Source: Scenedesmus sp. ARA3
Taxonomy: Eukaryota > Chlorophyta > Chlorophyceae > Sphaeropleales > Scenedesmaceae
DNA length: 64,000 nt
Assembly (NCBI GenBank): GCA_004335835.1
Contig: RWJK01000982.1
Span: 58,831 to 122,830 of the forward strand
Direction of reading: 5' to 3'
Shown: one piece after another, positions 49,445 through 60,921 of the stretch
How the letters are laid out: each line of letters starts with the position of its first letter
Position numbering within the stretch: position 1 is the first letter of the stretch
The notes under the pieces: model-generated
What the model saw: only the letters and a program-made list of their open reading frames with translations
The model's database searches: none
Told to the model about the DNA's origin: nothing
Translations under genes and position numbers: made by a program

Positions 49445-50049
49445 TGAGCAGTATGACCTGGCACCACCGGCCCCTTCGGGCCCGTGATGTGCCAGGGTTC
49501 TGCAGCTCGCTGCTGCTGCTGAGCCAGCTAGGGTTTACCCCAAGCCCTGGCTATATGACAGCAGCACTTGAGCTGCTGCATGAGCAGCTGCACCTGCTGG
49601 GACCACGGCAGTTTGAATGCATAACCGCATGCCTGTGTGTTTTAGGGTACATTCCGTCTAAACCCTGGGTCGTGGATTACCTGGGTGCGGTTCAGGGCCG
49701 GCTGGGGGGCTTGAGCCCTGAGGCTTTAGCACAGCTGCTGGTGTGGGCGCTGCAGGCGGAGCGGTGGTTTGCTGCCAGGGCTGCTGCTGCTGTTGCTGGC
49801 AGTAATGCAGGTGTTACAAGTGCAACCAACAGCAGCAGCAGCAGTTTGCCAGGGGCAGCAGACGACAGCAGAAATCATGCGACCGGCCATCCTCAGCAGC
49901 AGCAGCAGCAGCGGCGGCGGCAGGTGAAAGCACTGCAAGCCGGTTTGCAGCTGCTGCTGCCTGGTGTTGCTGCTGCTGATGGCGTGGTGCTGCAGGCTGT
50001 CTGGCTGCAGCAGCTGCTGATGCTGCTGAGAGCGAAGGTGAGCTGCAGG

Positions 50050-50083
<34 letters not shown>

Positions 50084-50238
50084 GAGCATCAGCAGGGGCA
50101 GATAAAGGAGGGCACAGCAGCAGCGCAGCAGCAGGCAGTGGTGCTGCTGCTGCTGCTGGGCTGTTCAGTGATGTGCAGCAGCTGGATGCGTGGCTGGCGC
50201 AGCAGCTGGCGCAGCTTCAGCAGCAGCAGCAGCAGTAG
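46981..50238 (+). CDS. OPR (octotricopeptide repeat) protein, probably organellar RNA-binding
   Basis: OPR proteins are alpha-helical RNA-binding factors, common in green algae, that control maturation or translation of chloroplast or mitochondrial mRNAs. This is one uninterrupted frame of 1085 residues. Repeats with the signature PxxLANxxWGLxxL appear at about residue 324 (RQFANTLHALGKL), 360 (PQELANVVWGLGRL), 433 (PQELANLVWGLGRL), 470 (PQQLSNAMWGLAHM) and 548 (SLELSCLVWGVAEL), with degenerate ones near 875 (RQFECITACLCVLGYIPS) and 912 (PEALAQLLVWAL). The N-terminus is rich in Ala, Ser, Gln and Arg, compatible with a transit peptide. Long Gln and Ser runs separate the repeats. It ends in poly-Gln. 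Lack of introns contrasts with all neighbours. The target RNA cannot be read from sequence. Confidence 0.88.
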
Positions 50239-51253
50239 CTGCATCAGCTGTTGCTGTGCTAAGCACAGCCATGCAGCCGACCTGCGCTGTGGGTTGACCA
50301 GGCCCCACTGCCATGAAGTGCACACGCAGGTGGCCTGCGCAGTAGGAGCAGCAGCAGGGCTGTTTGTACGTGAAGCAGTGCCTGCAGCCAGCATACCATG
50401 TAGCACAGGATACAAGTTTGGGTTGGAAGGTCATGCTAAGGCAGGTGTTGGGAGTTGTGTCGGGGCAGTGCCTGCCGTCTGCTTCCTGATGGAAATTGCA
50501 TGCACTGCGCCGCATGGTTGTACTGCTAGCGTCAGCGCAAAGAAAGGCCTGCAATTGGTTGCAAGCCAGGCTGGTTTTGCATGCCGCTCAGCGGTTGGAA
50601 CAGCTGTGTAACATATGTGTTGGAGACCATGACTGATGCAGCACCCCTGAGATACGGGCCTTGTGCTGTTGGCATGCGGAGCAGCAGTTGCAGCAGCAGT
50701 GCACTGCTGCGGTAGCTTTTGCCTGTCGTCAGGCAGCATACCTGGGCCTGGCAGCGCAGTGACTTTGTGCCTTGCAGGTGATTGTGTGCATGTACTTGCC
50801 GGTCAGTCAAAGCTGCTAGGTGCAAGTCAACTTTCCAGTGCAGTACAGCAATTGGAAGTCACGATTTGCAGGGGTTGCATGGCCCCTGAGGCTCAGGGGC
50901 CAGCATGGGGTGTCTGACTATGGTTAGCCGTTGTGACGGAAGCTCCTTCCAGCCCATATGAGTGCTTTGACTGCTGTAATGTAAATCTCATCCGCGCATG
51001 TGCAGCCCAAACGACTAGTAGTCACTGCTTGTCACTGAGGTGGCATGTGCACTGTAGCCTGTGAACCCTGGCGTGACGGGAACATGCCGCTCAAGCTTTC
51101 GCAATACGCATTCTTGTTTTAGTGTACGTGACAGATGTGGCGTAGATGCTATCTGCCACCCCAAAGTGCAAGAGGCCGTACCGGTCAATCATTCGTTTTC
51201 AATTTCAGACGCAAGCTAGAGAAGCAACTTAGTTCAAGTCAAACGTAATTGCC
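50239..51253. other. Intergenic, OPR 3' flank and protease-homologue 5' flank
   Basis: No coding potential recognised. The frame at 50078-50611 is an overlap shadow of the OPR end. GCCCCTGAGGCTCAGGGGCC at 50882-50901 is a near-perfect palindrome. Confidence 0.5.
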
Positions 51254-53249
51254 ATGGTTTCAGTGAAGGCGGTATACACGGCCTTGGCCGTGTCGATGGC
51301 TATTGGCGCGCTCGGTGCGTTTACACAGTAACATGTGCAAAAGGAGCTTCCGCTTTGTTACGTGCTCCGTTTAAACTTACCTTTGTAGTATCTGTAACGT
51401 CGTGCACAGGTGTGGAGCTGGATGGCGCACACGGCCCGTCCAGTGCTGCTGCCAGTGCTGCTGCTGCCGGCCTGTGGCGTCAGCACTATGATGCAGCAAG
51501 ACAATTCAAAGCAGACTTCAAGCAGAACCCACGTGCTACAGCCAATAAATGCAGGTGCACTATCATGCCCAACATCCTAATGTTCCTGGCCTTGATAAAT
51601 CGCTGAGATGGCGGAGATGGGATGCCACCTGCTGTGCTGCATGTCACCCATCTAGTTGTCATGGAACATGTTTGCTGTCAACAACTGACACGCTCATGTA
51701 TAATCCCAACACTGATGTGGCAACCTTTGACTGCTCCTGGTCGTCTGCAGCCGATTAACCTGCGTGTATCATGCCTTGCCTTGCCCATGCACCACAGGCC
51801 TGGCAGCAACGCCATGTGTGCAGCAGCAGCAGGCAGCTCACAAGCAGCAGTCCTGATCGCAACATCCCCTGTGCGCTACAGCTCCCTGCAGCAGTCAAGC
51901 CCAATCAGCCCCATCAGTGCACCATCAGATGCCGGCAGCTGCGCAGCTGCACAGGCAGCATTTGCTGCAGTTGCAGCAGCAGAGGCAGCAGTGGCAACTG
52001 CCCTACAGGCTGGCAGCAGGACACTGCAGCTATCAGAGGCCGACCTGTTCTACTGCTCTCCTGCAAGCAACAGCTTGCAGGAAACTTGCAGGACAGGCGC
52101 TGGGTTTGACGGCAGTGCAAAGCCGCTCCTGCAAGCACTGGTGGACAGGCAGCAGCAGCTGAAGCTGCGCCAGTGCATGCCGTACAGCGCATCTCTTGCA
52201 GCAGAGCAAGCACAGGACATGTGCAAAGGGACTGCAGCTGCAGCTAGCACCAGCAGCAGCAGCAGCAGCAGCAGTGGTGAAGAGCGCGAGGAGGGTCAGG
52301 CTGCTGGCGCAAAGTGCAGCAGAAGCAGCCCTGTGTTGGCTCAAGGCGGGCTGAGCTTCAAGCCGCTTGCAGGACTTTGGGAGGCCCAGGTGAGATGACA
52401 GAAGTATAAACATTGTACCAGCACTTCCTGGCAATCATGTTGCTTGCAAGGACATCTGCAATGCAACTGTGCATCTCCTGCAGGCAGCATTGCAGCTGTA
52501 CAAGTCCTCAGCCATGGACGCACACGCATGCTCAACCAACTGGATGCGCGCTGCACGGAGATCTCTTGCCGCAACACATCTGGCTGTATGTGCATCCTGC
52601 CTGTCACCTGTTCTACCAACAGGAGCACATCAGGGCGCATGGCGGTGTGGTGACAGCACTCGCAGTGCAGCCCAGCAGCTTGAAAGCATTCCTGGCAGAC
52701 CCCGCAAACAAGCACAAGCCCTACAGCTGCTCAGCAGCAGCAGCAGCAGTAGGTGCCCAGCCACATGCAGAGAGTGAGGGCCTGCAGAGCAGCAGCGTCT
52801 TTGTGGTTGGTTACGACAACGAGCAGAACTTCTGGATTGCAAAAGCTGCTCAAGGCAGGTCTTTCGGCACCAATGGATTCCTGCGCATTGCATATGGAGA
52901 GTGCGGTATCATGGACCCAAGTAAGACCTTTGGCGTGCAGTTCAAGCAACCTGCTGCTGCTGCAGCCAGAAGTACTGGCAGCAGCGTTGTTGCGTTGCTG
53001 CCAACAGCAGCAGCTACCCCTGGCCTGTTGTACCGCAAAGCCCTGCAGCCAGCACCGCCAGGCAAGCCTGCCAACTGCCGGCTGTACAGTGCCGGAAGCT
53101 TTGACTATGTGTCCCGCGTTGCGCGTGTTCTGGGTGTCCCTGTTGGGACGCTGCTGGCTGATAATGCTGACGTCATCAGGGACCTGGGACAGCCCCTGAT
53201 AGGCAAGCAGCTGCTGGTGTGTGTGAAGAGAGGAGGGCAGCAGCACTGA
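51254..53249 (+). CDS. Papain-family (C1A) protease homologue with LysM-like tail, catalytic residues missing
   Basis: Four exons, 51254-51314, 51410-51554, 51798-52389 and 52623-53249, give 474 residues. Exon 1 starts a hydrophobic signal-like segment. Residues 111-125 (SDAGSCAAAQAAFAA) align with the papain active-site block xQGSCGSCWAFAA, but the reactive Cys-Trp is replaced. LSEADLFYC matches the LSEQxLVDC block. Exon 4 has HIRAHGGVVTALAV and VFVVGYDNEQNFWIAKAAQG. The catalytic His of HAVxVVGYD is Ser (322-325) and the KNSWG block is KAAQG (340-344). Residues 418-466 (CRLYSAGSFDYVSRVARVLG...VCV) form a LysM-like domain bounded by Cys, as in algal relatives. Probably a secreted or vacuolar non-enzymatic binder or inhibitor; inference. 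A His or Asn lost through a mis-set intron is unlikely because the frame is continuous. Confidence 0.85.
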
Positions 53250-54249
53250 GCTGCTGACACTGCCGGCACGATACAAAGAGCGAGTATTTATTTTGTTGCA
53301 TGGCCGGCGCTTCAGCTGTGTGGAGAGGAACAGGCATATGGTGGGCTGTTGATAGACTCAAGGTAGCTGTACTTGCATGGAATCTCAGTGGAGGGCATCT
53401 GAGGCGCCATTAAGGCTCGTGGTATGTTGAGCAGGCCATGCGAAGTGGCGAGCAGGGTTGGAAGCCAGCAGGACTGCTGCATAAGCAGAGTATGAAGCAG
53501 TACGCAGCAGGCAGTTGTGCAGATGCTGGTTGCTGTCTGAAGCAGTCAAGTAGGGAGGTGTGGCAAGGTGGGGTTGCAGCCACACATGGCAGCAGCAGCA
53601 TGAGGCCGCCATGGCTCAGCAGTGCTGGGGCACCTCAGCGTGTGTCTTGTTATGCCTGCACACAGCAGTGGCTGTCTGTGCCACAGCCTGTTATTTGTGT
53701 GCTGCTCTACGTATTCTCGGACATTGGTTGGGTGGTTGGTTGCCTGTTGTGCCCCTGCTTGCTGCACAAGTGCTCCACACTTGCAGTAAACTGCCGTGCA
53801 GCGCCGCAAGGTGTTCTGGCGGCCTGCTTTGACATGGATGGCATTGTTCTGATCCAGCAAATTTGGTCCTATACAAATGTGTGTTTCCTCAAAGAAGTGA
53901 TCCTTAGCCTTTTTCAATCAGCGTCCGAGAAGACGCTCGAATTGAGCATGTCATCAGCCTTTCTGCTGACGTGTGCGCAGCAGGCCCTGCGCGCAGATGC
54001 ATCGTGGCAACAATAGAGGCTTTCCAAATACTAACAATTGCAATTTCAAAATAAACGACTAGTATGCTTTGCAGCTTCCTTCAGCGTTCAGCAGTTCGGT
54101 AGTTTGCCGTTTAACGTCATTCTGGTAGCGCGGGTCGCACCAGACTCCGGTGACTCGCGAAGATAAAGCTGAGACATTGCAAACTTCTTGGTACCAAAGC
54201 TCTAGCATACAACTCAAAGCCTTCTCTCGTAGACCAAGCAAGCAGCAAT
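53250..54249. other. Intergenic
   Basis: 3' flank of the protease homologue and promoter of the next gene. A 192-codon frame at 53438-54016 has no family match and ordinary noncoding character; not called. Confidence 0.5.
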
Positions 54250-55542
54250 ATGGCGCGCCTGGTGAGGAACGAACGCAGCATTCTCGTGTTCACTACGCCT
54301 TTGCTTAATACAGTGCTTTGTTTTGTAATGTTTGATGGTAAAAACTAATTCATTGAATGATGCTTGCTTGCACGCGCAGCGGCAGCAGCCAAATGTACGA
54401 CGTTGGCGCCTAAACTGGTTTGTATGTAGTTCACGCTGACGCGCTGACACAAACTGTTTCTGCGTTTTTGCTACTTCAGTCTCTTTGCCTGGCCGTTCTG
54501 GCCGTGTTCGCCGCGAGCGTGGCAGCAACTGGCGATCGTGAGTTAGCCGTTCGTCCGGCTAGAGCTCAGACGATGCCCAGTGATGCAGTCCTGATTGCAC
54601 GAGCTTTTAATTTGTTCGAATTAAAGCAACGGTTGCTGGAGATGCCTGACAGCGACAGAACGCCAGCAAAGTTTGTCGCATCCCGCACACACAATTCACC
54701 TTCTTCGCCATCAACCTGTGCAGACATTATCGTGCTAAACAGCTGACACAACCACAACGCACTCACACTTTCCTGTGTCGTGCGTTGCTGCTTCTTGCAG
54801 TGTCCGTGACAGCAGACCTCTCCAAGGGTATGGCAGCAGGCGCCACCGCCACTGCTGCCAACCCCTCTGCCCCAGCAGCAGCAGCACCCGCTGCCGCAGC
54901 AGATGCCAGCATCACAATCCCCGCCAAGACCATGCCATCCATTTCCATCCCCACAATCCAGATGCCCACCATTCAGATGCCAACCGTCAAGAAGGAGGAT
55001 GCAGGCTGCGTGAACAAGTGCAGCAACGAGTGCAGCGTGAGCCTCAAGCAGAGCTGCAAGAAGGTGCCAGTCACAAGCAAGGACTGTGCCACTGTGACCA
55101 CCAACACAACTTCCAAGAAGTGCTACAAGAAGTGCAGGTGGGATGATAGAGGTGGTGCAGGCAACATCATCCCCCTTTGCACCTGCTGCTGCTGCTTCCC
55201 CTCTGCATACATGCACTGCTCGTTGTATGTGCGGAGACGTATGCACAGCCACCAACTCGTGCATATTGACCTGGACCTGGCAGCAGCCCGGAAAGCACTT
55301 CACTCATTGCCTAAACGCCACCTCAACTCACCTGCCTGCTGCCGCCCTGCCCCCACCCTCACTCCTCCCCTCCCTCCCCTCCCATCCCCACAGCGTCAAC
55401 ATCCCAGTGCCCGCCCCTGCATCAGCACCCGCACCCGCCGCCGCAGCCGCCGCCAACCCCTCCGCCCCAGCCGCCGCCGCCGCCGCCCCCGCCGAGGCCA
55501 CCACTACTGCCGCAGCCGCCGCCGCAACTGCCACAGAGGCCC

Positions 55543-55574
<32 letters not shown>

Positions 55575-55940
55575 TCTGCTGCTGCCGGCATCACCCTGAG
55601 CCTGCCCAACCTGCACGGCAAGGGCCGCAAGCTGGCTGCTGCGCACGGCCTGCCTATTGTGAAGGCGCTGCTTGGTGGCATGGGCAGCATGCACAACGGC
55701 CAGTCTGCAGTGGTGGGTCGACTTGCTCGCAGCAGCGCACAGAGTGCCTGTTTCATCACATTGTTGCGGGAATGCAAACAACCACTAGATTGTGCAGGCT
55801 AGCTTGTGTGCAACAGCAGGCTGCTGCATCACATCCAAGGCAGCTATGCCTGTGCATGTGTCCATCATCGCCGCACATTGTTGCTTCCATACCTTGTACG
55901 TGCCTTCTTGCACCACTGTCGCTTACCCTGCTGCTGCTGC

Positions 55941-55979
<39 letters not shown>

Positions 55980-56457
55980 AGAGCTGTGACGAGGTGGTCT
56001 GCGAGGACGTGCCCTCCACCAGCAGCAGCGTGCAGTGCAAGGACGTGACCAAGGAGGTGGAGCAGTGCAGCACCACGCCAGTCAAGGAGTGCAAGGAGGT
56101 GAGGGCCGCTGCTGCTGCTGCTGCTGCTGCTGTCGTCAGTGCTGCAGCTGATAATGAAGTTGCATGCCAAAAGAACCATGCCTGCTTAAGAATGCACGTG
56201 TTGAGTTTGCTGAACACACCGCCAGCTGCTAGAGGCAGGCGTCAGGTGTTTACGATTGCGCCAACCTCATACACTGCATCTGTGTGTTGCTGTATGGCTG
56301 CATAGCGTGCACAGTTTGCTCCAGTTCTGAGCCTGCTCCTGCTGCTGCTGCTGCTGCCACACGATTCCGCCCCATGCCTGTGCAGGTGTGCAACTGCGTG
56401 CCCATGCAGAAGGTGACAGTCACCCTGCCAGGCCACGCCTTCGCCCACCACGGCTAA
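54250..56457 (+). CDS. Secreted Ala/Pro-rich, cysteine-rich protein of unknown function
   Basis: Not recognised. Exons 54250-54261 (only MARL), 54480-54537, 54801-55137, 55394-55712, 55982-56098 and 56386-56457 join in frame to 304 residues. The first two exons form a signal peptide (MARLSLCLAVLAVFAASVAA). Exon 3 has an Ala/Pro spacer, the tandem IQMPTIQMPT, then a Cys-rich block with CVNKCSNEC and CYKKC. Exon 4 is a long Ala/Pro/Thr stretch followed by LPNLHGKGRKLAAAHGLP. Exons 5-6 bring a second Cys-rich block (CDEVVCEDV, VQCKDVTKEVEQC, VKECKEVCNC) and end PGHAFAHHG. The paired Cys spacing suggests disulfide-bonded repeats of an extracellular or cell-wall protein. The exon 5 acceptor lies at the end of a CTG tract. 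Confidence 0.75.
55931..55980 (+). repeat. CTG-rich tract ending in an acceptor
   Basis: About 15 CTG units with one CCG interruption run into CAG, the acceptor of exon 5 of the Cys-rich gene. Confidence 0.9.
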
Positions 56458-57911
56458 ACCACAACCCCAACAAATGACACACAAGCATGATGAGTCATCA
56501 ACTCAACATAACGCTTCTTGCTGAAGCATATAATAGCTTATCAAGAGTACAGCTAGATTTGGGGTAGCTGGAGACCCACTTGAACCCGCAGCTGTTGTTG
56601 GTAGTTTTGAGTGTGTTGCATGTGAGCAGCAACAGCCTTGGATTGCAAGCTTTACTTTCAAGCTTGGCACTAGCACGCGCACATGCATATGTGCATTGTG
56701 TTGTTATGCGTGAGGGGCAGCATCAACTCTGTGGAGGATTAAGCAGGATACAGAACATCATACATCATACTTTTTTGGTAGCTTGCTTGCTGTTGGAGCT
56801 GCTGCATCTGGTTTGCAGGAATCGTGATTGCACACCCGCAGTACTGCTCCGAGTAGGAGGGAAGTCAGCATGCATGGCTGAAAGAAAGACGCCGTCACTT
56901 TTACAGGAAGCTGCGTGTGTTATATGTAGGATAGGTGTGCGGCCACACATGTTTACAAAGAGTGCATGTGTGTGTGCTTTGGTACAGGTAAGTTGAAGTT
57001 GTTGAAAGCTCAAGACACGAGCTGTGGACCATATCTCTGCTTACATGCGCAGATAGCAGCTGGTTGTGGGGAGGTGGTTGGTGGCGGTGGTTGGAGCTCC
57101 ACACAAAGCTATTGTTGAGATTGGTGGTAGCTGGCAGCCTCCAAGGCTGTATGCATGCCATGCACAAGCGCAGTGCTGCTTTTGGAAGCGCAGTTTGTAA
57201 CAAGGTCCTTATTGAAAAGCGAGCTCGTGTGTTGTCATTCAACACAGCATTGCCCTAAGCAGATTTAGCAGCAGACTAAACAAATGACAGGAAAGTTTCC
57301 GGGGTTTTAGCCGTCTGGCATTGCACTGTTGTGCAGAATTTTGCCTACTCCAGCCAGTGTGAGAGCGGTTGGTAACGCTGCTGTGGCTATCAGGGAACAT
57401 TGGAAACATGATGATGACGAAGCACACATATACGTTAACAACGTTACAGACACTGGGGTCACTGACAGCACCGGCAACTCGGTCTAATACCTGTGGCTGC
57501 ATTGGACAGACAATGCATAGATTAAGCGCCCAGGTGCATCACTGCCGAGTTTACCATGCAGGCGTGCTCCTCTGCTGCCTGCCACACCAGCAACTTGGAT
57601 TACAGTAGTCGTCCCGTATCTACTCCACGGTCATGGCAAGGCCGTTCACGCGCCCAGGTGCATCACTGCCGAGTTGACCAAACAGCTGTGCTCCTCTGAT
57701 GCCTGCCCACGCCAGTAGCCTGCACTGAAGGAGGGCGCTCCTCTGCTGCCTGCCCACACCACGTGCCAGCGCCCCTGCACCCCCGCACTCCCTGCTGGTC
57801 TAAAGCCCTGCATCTCTACCCTAGGTGTATCCCCAAGACATGCTCCAAAGCCAGGTTGTTCATCTGGGTATCACTTAGACAGCCAATTCTTGCATCTGCC
57901 TGATTTGAGGC
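56458..57911. other. Convergent intergenic region
   Basis: Between the Cys-rich (+) and DUF711 (-) genes. No gene recognised. It includes two copies of the DUF711 coding end (see repeat). Confidence 0.55.
57525..57735 (-). repeat. Copies of the DUF711 gene 3' end
   Basis: CCCAGGTGCATCACTGCCGAGTT at 57529-57551 and 57652-57674 match the coding end at 57919-57942 (CCAGGTCCATCACAGCGGAGTT; VNSAVMDLDT). The copies are followed by GTGCTCCTCTGCTGCCTGCC-like sequence. Confidence 0.85.
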
Positions 57912-59957
57912 TCACGTGTCCAGGTCCATCACAGCGGAGTTGACCATGTAAGGGTGGTCAAAGCCAGTCGGCTGGCCGGGCAACTTGCCCGGCAGCGGCA
58001 GCAGCCGGCACGCAAGCGGCTTCGCCAGTCTGGCGGCAGTGCATGGGATATGGCAGCACAGGTGTGGGTGTGTGGGTGTGTGGGTGTGTGTTGGTGTGCA
58101 AAGAACGGCTATACTCATAGAGCGGCAGCACGCTGTACACACGCATAGGCTGCGCTGTCCCGCATGAGTTGTACATGTTGCTGCTGGTGGGCGGCTGAGC
58201 CGCTGCAGCTCACACAGGCTGCACTGCACAGCATGTGCAACACATCAACATCTCTATTTTGCATCGCTTGCTGCCCACCTGTATGCCAATGTGTTGACGT
58301 CGCACAGCAGCGCTGCAATTGAGTTTGTGATAGCGCCATCTGCTGCTGCCTCCCCAGTGGGCCCCGGCACTGGCACCGTGTCCAGCCCACAGCCGCACAC
58401 AGCAGAGTACTGCAGCAGCTGGCTGATGGTGATGCTGCCCGCGGCTGCTGCTGCTGCCAGGCCCTGCGAAGCGGCGCCAGAAGCAGAAATACATGGCAAG
58501 GTCAGAGGCAGGCAGCCACTGAAGCGCAAACAATATGTGAAAGGAGTGGTGTGTGTAGCGACAGATGCAAAAACACAGGGCAAGATCAGAGGCAGGCAGC
58601 CACCAAGAGGAGGCATTCACAGCATGAAAGAAAAGTGGCGGCGTGCAGCAGCAGCTGCTGCGAGGCCCCACACATCAGCAGCGCCAGACAGCAGGTACCA
58701 GGCAACAGCAAGCAGAGGAGCGGGAGTGCAGGCAATCTGGGCAGGCAAGCATAGCAAGTAAAGTGATGGCAGTGTGGTGTGAAGTACAAGCGAGTGTGAG
58801 TTACATATGGGTCCTGGCACCATCTAAGAACGGCTGGCGCCACTACAGAACAGATGAAACACACATCAAAGCTGTATGATTGCTGCAAACACAGCCTGCT
58901 GCCTCTCACCGTGTCCTCACACACCGCCAGCATGAGCCCACAGTAGCCAGTCAACCGCAGCGGCAGGCCCTTGAGCACTTTTGTTATAACAGAACTAACA
59001 GCCAGGCTGCCAGCACCACCAAAGCGCCTGCAGCAGCCCAGCGCCTCATATGCAGCAGTAATGGGAGGCGTATCGAGCCCCGGAGCAAGGCTGGAGTCTA
59101 AACCCAGGTACCTGAAACCTACAGCGCCAGACGGCTGCGGCACAGCTGCTGCTGCTGCTGCTGCTGCTGCTTCGATCTCTAATGCTGCTGCTTGCAGCGG
59201 CGCCCAGTGCTGCAGCAGCACGTTGTGCAGCTGCTGTTCGGCAGCCTCAAAGATGCCTGAACCACTGCTGCTGCTGCTGCTGCTGCTGCTGCATTGGGCA
59301 GCAGCAGCGGTGAAGGCCTGGTGCAGCAGCGCGTCAGATTCTGTGGCGATTGCAAAGCTGCGGTGCAGCCCGGGGCCTGCTGCTGCCACTGGGAAGTAGG
59401 GCACTCCCGGCTGCACGTTGCTGCTGGCGCCGAAGCGGAAATTGCCCATGCCGCCTGCAGCAGCAGCAGCAGCAGCAGCAACAGTAGTAGCAGGAAGTGG
59501 TCAAGCAGTGATTATAGACAGCTTCTGTACCTTGATGCTGCTGCTGGCACGGGCATGGCTGGCCTGACACATTATTGCTTTGCATGGCCGTGCTGTGTGC
59601 TGCCGTAAGATGCAAACCCGCCAAACACAACCTGGCAGGTGAGCAGCTCACAGGCACCACATCATTCACTAGATGGCTGCATCAACATGGAAATATCAAA
59701 ATCTGCACCTGTGAGAGCAGCAACCTGCATGATGGCTGCCGCCACCTGCCGTGCCAGCTGCAGCTCCAGCTGCTGCGGCAGCGCAAACGTGCAACTTGTT
59801 GCCTTTGTTGCTGCAATCAGGTGCGGCAGCAGCTGCAGGTGCTGCGGGTCGCTGCTGCTGCCCAGGGCCACTAGGGGAATGCCTGCTGCTGCAGCGAGGG
59901 ACTCCAGGTGTTGTGCATTGACCACTAGGGGGTGGCTGCTGGGGTCTGCTGATGAGC

Positions 59958-59995
<38 letters not shown>

Positions 59996-60085
59996 CCTTC
60001 CAGGAGGAGCGGGAAGGGCTGTGTGGCTATGCGGATGGTCTGCACTTCATACCCTGGTGTGGAGGTAAGAAGTGATCAACCGTTT

Positions 60086-60116
<31 letters not shown>

Positions 60117-60538
60117 AAGCAGGGGTGAGGCGATGGTGCAGACGCAGCGCTGACGTGCACTGCCCCAATGCCATGCCACTGAGTGTACTGCTCAAGCAGG
60201 TGCTGAGTCAGCAGCCAAGTCGTCTATGAGTGCCTTTGACGTGGTATAGGTTCATACAGCTTGGCGTGAAGATTGGTCTCAGCTGTGTATTCTGTTGGCA
60301 ATTGATGGGCCAATGGGAGACCGTGCCGCGACGTTCAGGCAGCAGTAGCAGCAACAGCAGGCTGGGAACCTGTATATGCAGGACACGCACCCAGACACTC
60401 CAGATGCTGCTGTGCTAACTTCAGGAATGCCCCTACAGCCTGTACTTGCTCTTCCCATCTGCTGCAGTCCTTTGGCAGTTCTAAGAAAGCAGTGATCGTC
60501 CTAACCCTGAAAGGGTGCTGCTGTGGGCTGGCCATCAT
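57912..60538 (-). CDS. DUF711 / UPF0210 family protein
   Basis: Conserved protein of unknown function found in bacteria, archaea and some algae. Five exons, 60538-60391, 60053-59709, 59454-58910, 58463-58279 and 58029-57912, join in frame to about 446 residues, the family's usual size. Family landmarks occur in order: RVRTITAFLELP at the N-terminus, LGYEVQTIRIATQPF across intron 1, GGMGNFRFGAS and PGVPYFPVA across intron 2, RYLGLDSSLAPG, FGGAGSLAVSSVITKVL, GLMLAVCEDT, YSAVCGCGLDTVPVPG and KPLACRLLPLPGKLPG near the end. Poly-Gln and Ala/Ser runs are inserted. An in-frame Met at 60661 could extend the N-terminus. It shares a short divergent upstream region with the lipase gene. Confidence 0.93.
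58061..58100. repeat. (TGTGGG)n-like microsatellite
   Basis: GTGTGGGTGTGTGGGTGTG units inside the last DUF711 intron. Confidence 0.9.
58480..58610 (-). repeat. Two-copy direct repeat in DUF711 intron 3
   Basis: GGCAAGGTCAGAGGCAGGCAGCCAC at 58495-58519 and GGCAAGATCAGAGGCAGGCAGCCAC at 58579-58603, with shared AAATAC/AAACAC flanks, next to the acceptor of exon 4. Confidence 0.85.
59455..59484 (-). repeat. (CTG)n tract forming a DUF711 acceptor
   Basis: On the coding strand a CTG run ends in GCTGCAG directly at the exon 3 acceptor. Confidence 0.88.
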
Positions 60539-60921
60539 TGCTGCTGTCGCTGCTGCCTGCAGCAACAGACGAACGTGAGCCCAGGCAACCAAATAAGAGA
60601 TTTTTTGTTTGGTTCGCAGTTTACTGCGTGCTGGTGGCAACAAGGGTTTGTCATATGTCACTCAACCGACTGCACAGCTCCAACCTGTTGAGCCCGCGTT
60701 ATTGATCGGATTGCAATTCGTGTTCAGCACTTGTTACATGACGATGCCAACGTGTTGTTCGCAGCTGACGTTGTCTGTGTGAGCGTTGTTGTTTACGGAC
60801 TGTGAAGTCATCGTGCTGCTGCTGACATGTCGCAGCTCTTCTGCAACATACGTACCCATCAGCAGTGTTATTAAGATCCCGCACAAGCCATCTAAGAACT
60901 ACGAACCGTAAACACCTCGTC
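60539..60921. promoter_or_regulatory. Short divergent promoter region
   Basis: About 380 bp between the start codons of DUF711 (-) and the lipase (+). Both promoters must lie here unless 5' UTR introns exist. It is poor in triplet repeats. No TATA box was identified with confidence. Confidence 0.45.

Noticed and set aside
52479..52620. Extra exon of the protease homologue starting AALQLYKSS
   Set aside because: It would put the downstream EHIRAHGG block out of frame; direct splicing 52389 to 52623 keeps phase and matches the family order.
53438..54016. 192-codon frame downstream of the protease homologue
   Set aside because: Composition like noncoding sequence, no motif; probably 3' UTR or intergenic.
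59586..59640. Extra DUF711 exon reading VVFGGFASYG
   Set aside because: No usable donor in the needed phase; joining 59709 directly to 59454 restores the family motif GGMGNFRFG.
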